Below, piece by piece: positions 8,276 to 17,899 of a stretch of 64,000 nucleotides of DNA. Every line of letters starts with the position of its first letter. Position 1 is the stretch's first letter. The position numbers and the translations under genes are program-made. The notes under the pieces were generated by a model. It was not told the origin of the DNA, did no database searches, and worked only from the letters and a program-made list of their open reading frames with translations. This DNA comes from Burkholderiales bacterium 67-32 (GTDB lineage: Bacteria > Pseudomonadota > Gammaproteobacteria > Burkholderiales > Burkholderiaceae_B), in the NCBI GenBank assembly GCA_001898625.1, contig MKUP01000025.1:124001-188000 (forward strand). The letters run 5' to 3'.

Positions 8276-9601
8276 CTACTCCCTGGCGAGCACTTCCTCC
8301 AACGCTCTCGCGATCTCGAGAAGGTCCCAGTCCCTGCCATGCCGGCAGGCCACCATCAGGCCAACGGGCGCCGCCCCTTTCTCGTGGCACGGCAGGGAGA
8401 TCGCGCAGCCGTCCAGGGCATTGATGACCGTGGGATTCCGCAACATGAGAAGATTCACCCGGCCGTACTCGCCGTCGTCCGCCAGCTCCACCATACGCGG
8501 CGCGACCAACGGTACTGTCGGCATGACCACCGCGTCGAATGCACGTATTTGCTGGGACCAACCATGGACGAATCGTCTTCGATGGTGCTGAATTTCCACG
8601 TAGGCGTGCGCCGGCATCGCCTCGCCCCGCTTGATTCGAATCGAGACCCTGGGATCGTACGCAGCCTCGTTCGCCATCAATAGATTCCGGTGCCACGAGT
8701 ATGCTTGCGCGGCGACCACCCCTCCCCCTTCGAACAACATGGGCAAGTCATTCAAGACCGGAATCGAAATCTCTTGAATCTGCACGCCAGCGGCCGCCAG
8801 GCGCCTCAGCGCTGCTTCGTAGGTCCTTGCAACCACACCGTCCAACTGCTCCAGCACATAGTTCTTTACCACTGCCAGAGAAAGGCCTCGCGGGCCAACC
8901 GGCCGAGCGTCGCTGGCCGTGCCGCTAAGAACGCCATAGAGAAGCGCGCATGTATCCACGGAAGCCGCCAACGGCCCAACCGAGTCATAGCTCGCCGAGA
9001 GCGGCAACACTCCCGTCAGGGGAACGCTGCATGCAGTAGGCTTCATGCCAACGATTCCGTTCAATGCCGCAGGAATCCGGCACGAGCCACCGGTATCCGT
9101 CCCGACGGCCGCAACGGCCATGCCATCCGTCACGGATATGGCGGCCCCCGAGGATGATCCTCCCGGGATCCGCTTTGCCTTGCGGTCCCAGGCATTGAGA
9201 GGGGTACCGTAGTGAGGATTCAACCCAAGCCCGCTGAACGCGAACTCCGTCATGTTCGTCTTGCCAATGATGGCCGCGCCTGCTCGGCGCAGCCTACGGA
9301 CCACTTCGGCATCCTGCAGCGCAGGGGGCGCTTCACTCAACAACCTCGATCCCGCCGTCGTCGCCTCCCCCTTTACGTCGAACAGGTCCTTGATCGAGAC
9401 GGGCAGACCCGCGAGCGGAGGCGATTCGATACCCAGTCCAGCCAAGACGTCTGCGTGATCGGCAACCCGACGGGCCGCGTCCGCATACACCTTGGTAAAC
9501 ACCCTCTGCCCCTCGCCAAGCGGGTCGGAAATCCGGGCCAACGCCACATCTACCATTGTTCGCCTGGTCGAGGCTTCCCTACCGGAAAATTCGCAAGCCA
9601 T
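8276..9601 (-). CDS. amidase-signature family hydrolase
   Basis: A 441-residue cytoplasmic amidohydrolase that would cleave an amide to acid plus ammonia or amine. The Ser-cisSer-Lys triad is visible: K71 in VSIKDLFDVKG, the glycine-serine loop GGSSSGAA at 147-154 and nucleophile S173 in GTDTGGSCR. The ATG at 9601 starts two bases after the stop of the preceding gene; an ATG at 9556 is the alternative. It is the last gene of the four-gene operon from 11694. Amidase-signature enzymes have broad substrates, so this one only suggests that the pathway's compound carries an amide, or that one is formed. Confidence 0.9.
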   Translation of the reverse strand: MACEFSGREASTRRTMVDVALARISDPLGEGQRVFTKVYADAARRVADHADVLAGLGIESPPLAGLPVSIKDLFDVKGEATTAGSRLLSEAPPALQDAEVVRRLRRAGAAIIGKTNMTEFAFSGLGLNPHYGTPLNAWDRKAKRIPGGSSSGAAISVTDGMAVAAVGTDTGGSCRIPAALNGIVGMKPTACSVPLTGVLPLSASYDSVGPLAASVDTCALLYGVLSGTASDARPVGPRGLSLAVVKNYVLEQLDGVVARTYEAALRRLAAAGVQIQEISIPVLNDLPMLFEGGGVVAAQAYSWHRNLLMANEAAYDPRVSIRIKRGEAMPAHAYVEIQHHRRRFVHGWSQQIRAFDAVVMPTVPLVAPRMVELADDGEYGRVNLLMLRNPTVINALDGCAISLPCHEKGAAPVGLMVACRHGRDWDLLEIARALEEVLARE

Positions 9602-9603
9602 AT

Positions 9604-10554
9604 TCAATGCCCGAGAGTGGAAATCGGCTCGCCCCAAAGATCCCGGACCCCTGTCGCAACGACATCGCCATAGGCGGGATGGCCATGCAGGATGCCGAGG
9701 TCTCTGGCAAACTGGTTCATCCCGTCCACGAACTCTTCCGAGATGACCGCGTCGTAGTACGGCAGATCTCTTTCTATCAGTCCCGCGATCAACGCCGCTT
9801 CGGACGACGGGAAGTACTTCTTGCCCACGACTGTCGCCAAGTCAACATTCGCTTTCAAGGCGGCCTGGGTTTTTACGATTGCCCGGACAGCCGCGGCTGC
9901 AACCTGTGGGGAACCGTCTATCAAGCGGTCAGCGGCCGCTACGGATGCCATCGTGTAGTTGAAACATGACGGGGGCCCGTCCCCACGTCGAACATCCAGC
10001 ACGACAACGCCGGCCCCAGACCGGACAGCCACTTCCGTCCCCATCCCGTTTGCCCAGAAGCCGTCTATTTTTCCTTCTTCAAGCGCCCGGGCCGCCGTTA
10101 CGCCAAAGTTGACACCCGCGCCCTGCGCCCCAGGCACCGGCGAAATTTGAACCTTGTCCCTCTCGATATCGATTCCGCCCTCCTGCAACAACCGACGCAA
10201 TCCCATCTCGACCCACGGCGCAGCCCCGATCCGCTTGCCCTTGACAACACTTAGGTCATTGCGCCGGGCCTTCAAGTCGGATCGCATGACAAGGAACCAA
10301 TACATGCCTTGGGCCTGGGCGCAAAGCAGTTTCACGCCACGCCACTCGGGAAACGCAGCCAGCGCGGAATGCGCGGAGCCTCCCACCAGATCGACCGTAC
10401 CTTCCCGCAAAGCGTGATAGGCCTTGTCGACCGGGAAAATCAGCTCCAACTCCGCATCGATCCCTTCTTCCTTGAAAAACCCAAGCTCTACCGCCGCCTC
10501 GACAGGAAAATACGAATTCGAAATGAGGTCGGGCACCGCGATTTTCATCTTCAT
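9604..10554 (-). CDS. NMT1/THI5-like periplasmic-binding-fold protein without signal peptide
   Basis: A 316-residue protein of the type II periplasmic-binding fold (NMT1/THI5, SsuA-like). It begins directly at the mature fold (MKMKIAVPDLISNSYFPVEAA) with AGGAGG eight bases upstream, so no signal peptide is encoded; upstream extension is blocked by the cupin gene. No cognate permease or ATPase follows. It may be a cytoplasmic enzyme: members of this fold include the eukaryotic pyrimidine synthase THI5 and 4,5-dihydroxyphthalate decarboxylase, and a phthalate-type oxygenase is encoded nearby. It could also be a binding protein that lost its signal. Function is open. Confidence 0.75.
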   Translation of the reverse strand: MKMKIAVPDLISNSYFPVEAAVELGFFKEEGIDAELELIFPVDKAYHALREGTVDLVGGSAHSALAAFPEWRGVKLLCAQAQGMYWFLVMRSDLKARRNDLSVVKGKRIGAAPWVEMGLRRLLQEGGIDIERDKVQISPVPGAQGAGVNFGVTAARALEEGKIDGFWANGMGTEVAVRSGAGVVVLDVRRGDGPPSCFNYTMASVAAADRLIDGSPQVAAAAVRAIVKTQAALKANVDLATVVGKKYFPSSEAALIAGLIERDLPYYDAVISEEFVDGMNQFARDLGILHGHPAYGDVVATGVRDLWGEPISTLGH

Positions 10555-10566
10555 GTGCCGTTCCTC

Positions 10567-10959
10567 CTACTTCTTGCTTTCGTCGTAGTAGTGGATTTCC
10601 AGCAGGATGCACCCACCCTCGGACTTGAACGGACCGTGCCAGGCGCCAGGAGGCCTGACGGCGTACGTATAGCCGGAAAACGGTGTTCCTCCGTGGCCGC
10701 TCTCGTCGTTCCCGACAGTCAGGTCACCGGAAACCAGAAACACTTCTTCCCAGTAGTCATGGACAATCTTTTGCTTGGTGAACAATCCAGGGGGAAACCG
10801 CAACAGGCGAGTACGCGTGCCCTGCTTGTTGACTTCATCGAGCGAGCCCGCAAGGATTTTCTCGACCGCTCCAGACGCAGGGTCATAACCAGCCGGCAAC
10901 TGCCAGCCATTCTCCATATCGATCGTATGGAACTCGTCGTGCACTTTATTGACAGGCAT
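10567..10959 (-). CDS. cupin-domain protein
   Basis: A 130-residue single-domain cupin. The first metal motif region reads QKIVHDYWEEVFLVSG and the second ends in PPGAWHGPFKSEGG with the expected histidine. The ATG at 10959 follows GAGGAG; the longer frame to 10980 lacks such support. Small cupins of this type act as metal-dependent dioxygenases, isomerases or sensors. It sits between the DUF2848 and NMT1-like genes with gaps of 33 and 12 bases. Confidence 0.82.
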   Translation of the reverse strand: MPVNKVHDEFHTIDMENGWQLPAGYDPASGAVEKILAGSLDEVNKQGTRTRLLRFPPGLFTKQKIVHDYWEEVFLVSGDLTVGNDESGHGGTPFSGYTYAVRPPGAWHGPFKSEGGCILLEIHYYDESKK

Positions 10960-10992
10960 GAGACTCTCCTCGATGAGCAATGGTGTTGGTGC

Positions 10993-11694
10993 TTAGCCCT
11001 CGATGGGCAGTTCGATGGTGCGATAACTGTGGCCGATTCGACGATGCAAGACCGGATCCTCCAGCTCCATCTCGAAAATCTCCGCGGGGGCGATGTCGCC
11101 GTGCGCGGCAAGCGTGCCGCAAAACATCGCGGTACCCGGAGGGAGTACGTATGCGTCGCCCCCATACAGCCTCATTAGCTCTCTGGGGTGCCGCAACTTC
11201 CCGAGCGGCCCCTCCTGGTAAAGCTCTCTCTTGCCGCTCCGGGTCACCCACGAACGCATGACCAGCGACTCCCATCGGTCGGCCACCTCTTCGAAACGCC
11301 AGCATTGCCTTGCAATGGGCTTCGCGCAAAGTTGCTTCGAGAGGGTGATTCCGATGGTTTCCACATGCCTGTCGGTGTGGTCGGAGCCCATCCCAAGCAA
11401 GAGGCCATCCGGGGTGCTGAAGAGGACCGGCTCGACTTCCCCACTCGCTGAGCTGCCGACCACTTCGATGACTTCATCCTGTGTCAACAACGACGCTGCC
11501 CCGCGATAAAAGATGGGGGTGCGCTTGGGCCGCTTTACACCGAGCTTCTCCAGTTCAACGATGTGGGCTTCCATCGCCTTGAGGTCGCTGCCTGTCCAGC
11601 CAGCGATGATCAACGAATGAACCCCCACCTCGACCTCTTCCTGTTCTTCGCCAAAGCCGATCCCAAGCCGCAGCGCATTGTTGCTTGCTTCCAT
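10993..11694 (-). CDS. DUF2848 family protein
   Basis: A 233-residue protein that I recognise as DUF2848 from its conserved blocks: IAGWTGSD near residue 32, FYRG near 65, SGEVEPVLF near 90, GMGSDHTDR near 108 and SKQLCAKPI near 124. The family has no established function that I can state. Homologues resemble fumarylacetoacetate-hydrolase-type folds only loosely. The ATG at 11694 is preferred for its spacing from AAGGGG. It is the first gene of the operon and reads away from the MarR gene. Confidence 0.78.
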   Translation of the reverse strand: MEASNNALRLGIGFGEEQEEVEVGVHSLIIAGWTGSDLKAMEAHIVELEKLGVKRPKRTPIFYRGAASLLTQDEVIEVVGSSASGEVEPVLFSTPDGLLLGMGSDHTDRHVETIGITLSKQLCAKPIARQCWRFEEVADRWESLVMRSWVTRSGKRELYQEGPLGKLRHPRELMRLYGGDAYVLPPGTAMFCGTLAAHGDIAPAEIFEMELEDPVLHRRIGHSYRTIELPIEG

Positions 11695-12054
11695 CATTAC
11701 CCCTTGCTTGCACAGGGAGCCCGCTCCGCGAAGCATGTCAGCGCGCCGCCGTGCCAGAAAAATTAGTCAGAATACTTAGTTAACATATGTATTTGACATA
11801 GTATGAGGATTCACTGGCGATCCGTCAACCACCATGGGTCATGTCTCGCTGCGGAAGAAAAGGCGTCTCCTGTCCCGATGAGTGGCGCCCTGTGAAGCCT
11901 CTGTCCTGGATGCTGGGCGCACAACGGTCGGAAACAGCGTAAACTACGTTGGTTAACTACCCCAGTTCCCTTCTTTGCATCGATCGGCCAATCAAATCTC
12001 GCAGGAACAGCAGGAAAGATCGGTCAAGGCAAGACATAGCAAGAGCGGAAGAAG
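11695..12054. promoter_or_regulatory. divergent promoter region with TAGTTAAC sites
   Basis: This 360-base gap separates the DUF2848 operon from the MarR gene. It is AT-rich near 11760-11810, where the leftward promoter probably lies. TAGTTAAC occurs at 11777-11784 within an ATAC-N13-GTAT frame, and its reverse complement GTTAACTA at 11952-11959, next to a second AACTAC at 11942-11947. These are the best candidate MarR operators. I could not place a convincing -35/-10 pair. Confidence 0.45.
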
Positions 12055-12618
12055 ATGACTGTCAAAACCAAACGATCTACAGCCAAAGCGGCCGAACCCA
12101 GCGAATTTGTGCCGTCCACGGCAGAGGTCCTCAACCTGGACAGGCTTCGGCGAAAAGGGCTTAACGCAAAAAAGGCCAGGGAGACGGAGGATAAGCACGC
12201 CTATTTCGTAGGCGTTGCCGAAGCCCGGTACGTTATCCGCAAGGTCTTCAGGATCGTCGAAGATCAGGCCAAGAAGTTCGGACTTGATCCATTGGCTCAC
12301 CAGGCCCTCATCCAGATCTACGGCAGTGCGAACATGGAGCTGCAAGTCAATCAGGTGGCGGCCCGGCTGGACATTACCCCATCGTTCGCCTCCAGCATGG
12401 TCAGGATGCTGGTGGAGAAAGATCTTGTAGTCCGCCGCCGCGACGATAACGATCAGCGAGTGACCTATGTCGCCATGAGCGGGTCGGGGCGAGAGGTCAT
12501 GGACGCAATCGATGAGAGCGTGAAATTCCACGTTGACTACTTCATCGGTCAACTGTCTGTCGAGGAGCGTGAAGGCGCGCTGTCGATCCTGATGTTCTAC
12601 GTCGGCGCCAAGCTGTAG
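12055..12618 (+). CDS. MarR-family transcriptional regulator
   Basis: A 187-residue winged-helix regulator. After a charged N-terminal extension of about 50 residues, the MarR core runs from LGLDPLAHQALIQIYG to the end, with the recognition helix around ITPSFASSMVRMLVEKDLV and the wing RRRDDNDQRVTYVAMS. MarR proteins usually repress catabolic or efflux genes and release DNA on binding an aromatic ligand. It is divergent to the DUF2848 operon, so it most likely controls both leftward catabolic operons. In the same frame, an open stretch of 51 codons follows its TAG stop. Confidence 0.88.
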   Translation: MTVKTKRSTAKAAEPSEFVPSTAEVLNLDRLRRKGLNAKKARETEDKHAYFVGVAEARYVIRKVFRIVEDQAKKFGLDPLAHQALIQIYGSANMELQVNQVAARLDITPSFASSMVRMLVEKDLVVRRRDDNDQRVTYVAMSGSGREVMDAIDESVKFHVDYFIGQLSVEEREGALSILMFYVGAKL

Positions 12619-12792
12619 GAGCTCACGAGCAAAGCGACTTTCGCCGACGAACTACTCGCTTCGAACGACAAGGTCATGACGCGTTTCAACGACCAGGCTG
12701 GCGACCCGCCCAGTCTGCGCGAGCCGCTAGGTTCGCATGCACTCCCCGGGGGTTGCGGAACAGCAGGCCCTTAGTCTTAGTGGCAGCAAACA

Positions 12793-12829
12793 AAAAGCCC
12801 CTTGATTTCAATGAAATCAAGGGGCTTTT
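12793..12829 (-). terminator. intrinsic terminator of the tRNA-Ser gene
   Basis: Two perfect 17-base arms (12793-12809 and 12813-12829) enclose an AAT loop. The outer ends form an A-run and T-run, so it can act in either direction. It lies nine bases past the CCA end of the leftward tRNA-Ser gene and could also stop read-through from the MarR gene. Confidence 0.88.
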
Positions 12830-12837
12830 AGTGTCCT

Positions 12838-12927
12838 TGGCGGACAGGGTGGGATTCGAACCCACGATACGTTTTCACATATACACGCGTTCCAGGCGTG
12901 CGCCTTCAACCGCTCGGCCACCTGTCC
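12838..12927 (-). tRNA. tRNA-Ser (GGA anticodon)
   Basis: A 90-base class II tRNA on the minus strand. The acceptor stem GGACAGG pairs with CCTGTCC, followed by discriminator G and an encoded CCA. The anticodon arm is ACGC-CTGGAAC-GCGT, giving anticodon GGA. A long variable arm and the T-loop GGTTCGAATCC are present, as expected for serine. Its 3' side faces the low-GC catabolic block. Confidence 0.96.
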
Positions 12928-13155
12928 TTGCTGCCCAAGAGTCTGGGCAGAAGAGCCAGCAATGATACCAGATTGCGAGCCATGCAGCCAAGCCCCGCCA
13001 CAAGCTCGAGCAAAGATGTCCATCACGACACATTGCAATGCACAAAACCGTGCCATGCGAAGAAACAGGAACCAGGATGGGGAGTCGATCAGGAGCCAAA
13101 TCGAGCGATTTGGCGAGAATGGAGGAGACCGCCGCGCCTTGCTTTTATAGCCACG

Positions 13156-13183
13156 GCGGCCGACGCTCTAGGTCGTCGGCCGC
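13156..13183 (+). terminator. possible intrinsic terminator hairpin
   Basis: Perfect 10-base arms GCGGCCGACG / CGTCGGCCGC surround an 8-base loop. A T-rich run (13191-13200) begins eight bases later on the plus strand, which is a loose fit to an intrinsic terminator. No plus-strand gene ends just upstream, so its purpose is unclear. Confidence 0.35.
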
Positions 13184-13290
13184 GCGGGCGTTTTGCTTTT
13201 CTAAAGACTGCAGGGGTTTTGTCTCCTCCACTGCATAACGATATTCTGCGCCCGCAATTGGACTGTGACACTAGGGATTGACCCCTATTA

Positions 13291-13340
13291 TGGTGCGGTG
13301 CGCACCACGGTTTTGGATACAAATGCACCAAAACAGTGCA
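13291..13340. promoter_or_regulatory. pair of NtrC-like palindromes
   Basis: TGGTGCG-GTG-CGCACCA at 13291-13307 is a perfect palindrome. TGCACC-N5-AGTGCA at 13324-13340 matches the NtrC consensus TGCACC-N5-GGTGCA at 11 of 12 positions. They sit just beyond the acs stop codon with no nitrogen gene in reach. Confidence 0.4.
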
Positions 13341-13351
13341 TTCTACGGCAA

Positions 13352-15331
<1,980 letters not shown>

Positions 15332-15490
15332 CGCCTTGCGTCCTTTGATGGAAGTGATAGGGGCGGATACCCATAGGTTACCGAAAGCCGACCGCCCATA
15401 CGCGCTGCACCGCAACAAATGGGGGGCCTCCCTCTTGGCTTACAATTCCCGCCAAACCGTCATTCTGCGCGCCCAGCCTACCTGGAAAAC

Positions 15491-16129
15491 ATGTCTTCCC
15501 CTCTTACGCCACCGGGGCTTTCCCGGACGGAGCCCCTGCGCCCGCTGCCCAAGCTCATCTTCATGAGCCGGTGGCTCCAGTTGCCGCTCTACCTCGGCCT
15601 GATCGTCGCCCAGGCGGTGTACGTCTACCATTTCTGGACCGAGCTGGTGCACCTGATCGAGGCCGCGTTCGGCAACAAGGAAGCCATCGGCATGCTGGCC
15701 GAGGCCGTGATGCCCGTCGCGCCGGGCGCCGCCGCCTCGGTGCCGCCCACCAAGCTGACCGAGACCACCATCATGCTGGTGGTGCTGGGGCTGATCGACG
15801 TGGTGATGATCTCGAACCTGCTCATCATGGTGATCGTGGGCGGCTACGAGACCTTCGTCTCCCGGCTGCACCTGGAAAGCCATCCCGACCAGCCGGAGTG
15901 GCTGTCCCACGTCAACGCCTCGGTCCTGAAGGTGAAGCTGGGCACCGCCATCATCGGCATCTCGTCCATCCACCTGCTGAAGACCTTCATCAACGCCGCG
16001 CACTACGACGCCAAGACCATCCTGGCGCAGACCGGCATCCACCTGGCCTTCCTGCTGTCCGCGATGGCGATCGCCTATTGCGATCGCCTCATGGCGCCGA
16101 TGCTCAAGCAGGACGCCCACGCACACTGA
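15491..16129 (+). CDS. YqhA/UPF0114 family membrane protein
   Basis: A 212-residue inner-membrane protein with three to four hydrophobic segments (around residues 30-50, 95-120, 150-175 and 180-200). The segments [20 protein letters not shown] and [21 protein letters not shown] identify the UPF0114 (TIGR00645) family, whose function is not established. The ATG at 15491 gives a normal-length product. It precedes the fumarase gene by 67 bases and may be cotranscribed with it. Confidence 0.85.
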   Translation: MSSPLTPPGLSRTEPLRPLPKLIFMSRWLQLPLYLGLIVAQAVYVYHFWTELVHLIEAAFGNKEAIGMLAEAVMPVAPGAAASVPPTKLTETTIMLVVLGLIDVVMISNLLIMVIVGGYETFVSRLHLESHPDQPEWLSHVNASVLKVKLGTAIIGISSIHLLKTFINAAHYDAKTILAQTGIHLAFLLSAMAIAYCDRLMAPMLKQDAHAH

Positions 16130-16196
16130 CAGCACGGCCACAACCTCCTGGCGCGGCGGCATGCCAGCGCCCCACCCTTCTCTTTTCGGAGCGCCC

Positions 16197-17708
16197 ATGA
16201 CTACCGTCATCAAGGAAGAAGACCTGATCCAGTCGATCGCCGACTCGATCCAGTTCATCAGCTACTACCATCCCGTCGACTACATCCGCCACCTGGCCCG
16301 CGCCTATGAGCGCGAGCAGAACCCGGCGGCCAAGGACGCGATCGCCCAGATCCTGACCAACTCGCGCATGTGCGCCGAGGGCAAGCGCCCCATCTGCCAG
16401 GACACGGGCATCGTCAACGTGTTCCTGAAGATCGGCATGGACGTGCGCTTCGACACCCGGCGCACCCTGCAGGAGCTGTGCGACGAGGGCGTGCGCCGCG
16501 GCTACCTGAACCCGGACAACAAGCTGCGCGCCTCGGTGCTGGCCGATCCGCAGTTCGAGCGCAAGAACACCCGCGACAACACTCCCTGTGTGCTGAGCGT
16601 GGAACTGGTTCCCGGCGACACCGTGGACGTGCAGGTCGCGGCCAAGGGCGGCGGCTCGGAGAACAAGACCAAGTTCGCCATGCTCAACCCCAGCGACTCG
16701 CTGGTGGACTGGGTGCTCAAGACCGTGCCCCTGATGGGCGCCGGCTGGTGCCCGCCGGGCATGCTCGGCATCGGCATCGGCGGCACGGCCGAGAAGGCCA
16801 TGCTGATGGCCAAGCAGTCGTTGATGGAAGACATCGACATGTACGAACTGCTCGAGCGCGGCCCCAGCAACAAGCTGGAAGAGCTGCGCATCGAGCTGTA
16901 CGAGAAGGTCAACGCGCTGGGCATCGGCGCCCAGGGCCTGGGCGGCCTGACGACCGTGCTGGACGTCAAGATCAGCATGTTCCCGACCCACGCCGCCTCC
17001 AAGCCCGTGGCCATGATCCCCAACTGCGCCGCCACCCGCCACGCGCACTTCGTGCTGGACGGCTCGGGCGCGGCCATCCTGACCCCGCCATCGCTGGACG
17101 AATGGCCCGACGTGCACTGGGCGCCGGACTACAACAAGTCCACGCGCGTCAACCTGGACACGCTGACCAAGGAAGAAGTCGCCTCGTGGCAGCCGGGCCA
17201 GACCCTGCTGCTGTCGGGCAAGATGCTGACCGGCCGCGACGCCGCGCACAAGCGCATCCAGGACATGCTGTCGCGCGGCGAGAAGCTGCCGGTGGACTTC
17301 ACCAACCGCGTCATCTACTACGTCGGTCCGGTCGACCCGGTGCGCGACGAGGTCGTCGGCCCGGCGGGCCCCACCACCGCCACGCGCATGGACAAGTTCA
17401 CCGACATGATGCTGGAGCAGACCGGCCTGATCTCGATGATCGGCAAGGCCGAGCGCGGCCCCGTCGCCATCGAGTCCATCCGCAAGCACAAGTCGGCCTA
17501 CCTGATGGCCGTCGGCGGCTCGGCCTACCTGGTGTCCAAGGCCATCCGCGGCGCCAAGGTCGTGGGCTTCGAGGACCTGGGCATGGAAGCCATCTATGAG
17601 TTCGACGTGCAGGACATGCCCGTGACCGTGGCCGTGGATTCCAACGGCACGTCGGTGCATGAAACCGGACCGAAGACCTGGAAGGTCAAGATCGCTGAGA
17701 TGGTGTGA
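16197..17708 (+). CDS. fumA: class I fumarate hydratase, iron-sulfur type
   Basis: A 503-residue single-chain [4Fe-4S] fumarase of the tricarboxylic acid cycle, converting fumarate and (S)-malate. The N-terminal domain holds the expected cluster cysteines, including CQDTG and later PNCAATRH. The alpha and beta parts that are separate in some bacteria are fused here, as in E. coli FumA/FumB. Blocks GVVGPAGPTTATRMDKF-like and GKAERG are in the C-terminal part. The ATG at 16197 is the standard start. Whether to call it fumA or fumB cannot be settled by sequence alone. Confidence 0.93.
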   Translation: MTTVIKEEDLIQSIADSIQFISYYHPVDYIRHLARAYEREQNPAAKDAIAQILTNSRMCAEGKRPICQDTGIVNVFLKIGMDVRFDTRRTLQELCDEGVRRGYLNPDNKLRASVLADPQFERKNTRDNTPCVLSVELVPGDTVDVQVAAKGGGSENKTKFAMLNPSDSLVDWVLKTVPLMGAGWCPPGMLGIGIGGTAEKAMLMAKQSLMEDIDMYELLERGPSNKLEELRIELYEKVNALGIGAQGLGGLTTVLDVKISMFPTHAASKPVAMIPNCAATRHAHFVLDGSGAAILTPPSLDEWPDVHWAPDYNKSTRVNLDTLTKEEVASWQPGQTLLLSGKMLTGRDAAHKRIQDMLSRGEKLPVDFTNRVIYYVGPVDPVRDEVVGPAGPTTATRMDKFTDMMLEQTGLISMIGKAERGPVAIESIRKHKSAYLMAVGGSAYLVSKAIRGAKVVGFEDLGMEAIYEFDVQDMPVTVAVDSNGTSVHETGPKTWKVKIAEMV

Positions 17709-17890
17709 CCCCCCCTACGCGCTTACGCGCGCAAGGAAAGCCCACCCCCTACGCCCTTCGGGCGCCCCCTCAAGGGGGCGATGCGGGTGGACCGGCAAAG
17801 CCGGATCCACCGCATCCTGGGTCTGGTGCCGCTATCTTGGAATGCAGTAGCGGTGCTTCGTTGGCTGGGTTCCGGCCAGCGAACTGGTGC
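17709..17890. repeat. hairpin-rich intergenic repeat-like sequence
   Basis: This gap is a string of short palindromes: CGC-centred repeats, GCCCTTCGGGC, CCCCCTCAAGGGGG and a GTGGACCGGC-AAA-GCCGGATCCAC stem. It resembles the dispersed palindromic intergenic elements common in Bordetella and Achromobacter genomes. It lies between convergent genes and may serve as a bidirectional transcription stop. Copy number cannot be judged from this window. Confidence 0.45.
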
Positions 17891-17899
17891 TCGGCCTGC

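Larger units (their letters stand above)
12928..13351. other. 424-base gene-free gap with palindromes
   Basis: No coding region is supported between the tRNA-Ser gene and the acs 3' end. It contains a perfect 8-2-8 palindrome at 13096-13113, a GC-rich hairpin at 13156-13183 followed by T-rich sequence on the plus strand, and two NtrC-like palindromes at 13291-13340. The gap looks like a promoter region that has lost its gene, or a join left by rearrangement. Confidence 0.5.

Noticed and set aside
11793..11798. TTGACA as a -35 element for the MarR gene
   Set aside because: No acceptable -10 follows at 16-18 bases on the plus strand.
12753..13281. Small open frames around the tRNA-Ser gene
   Set aside because: They cross the tRNA or the hairpins, lack ribosome sites and have no protein-like pattern.
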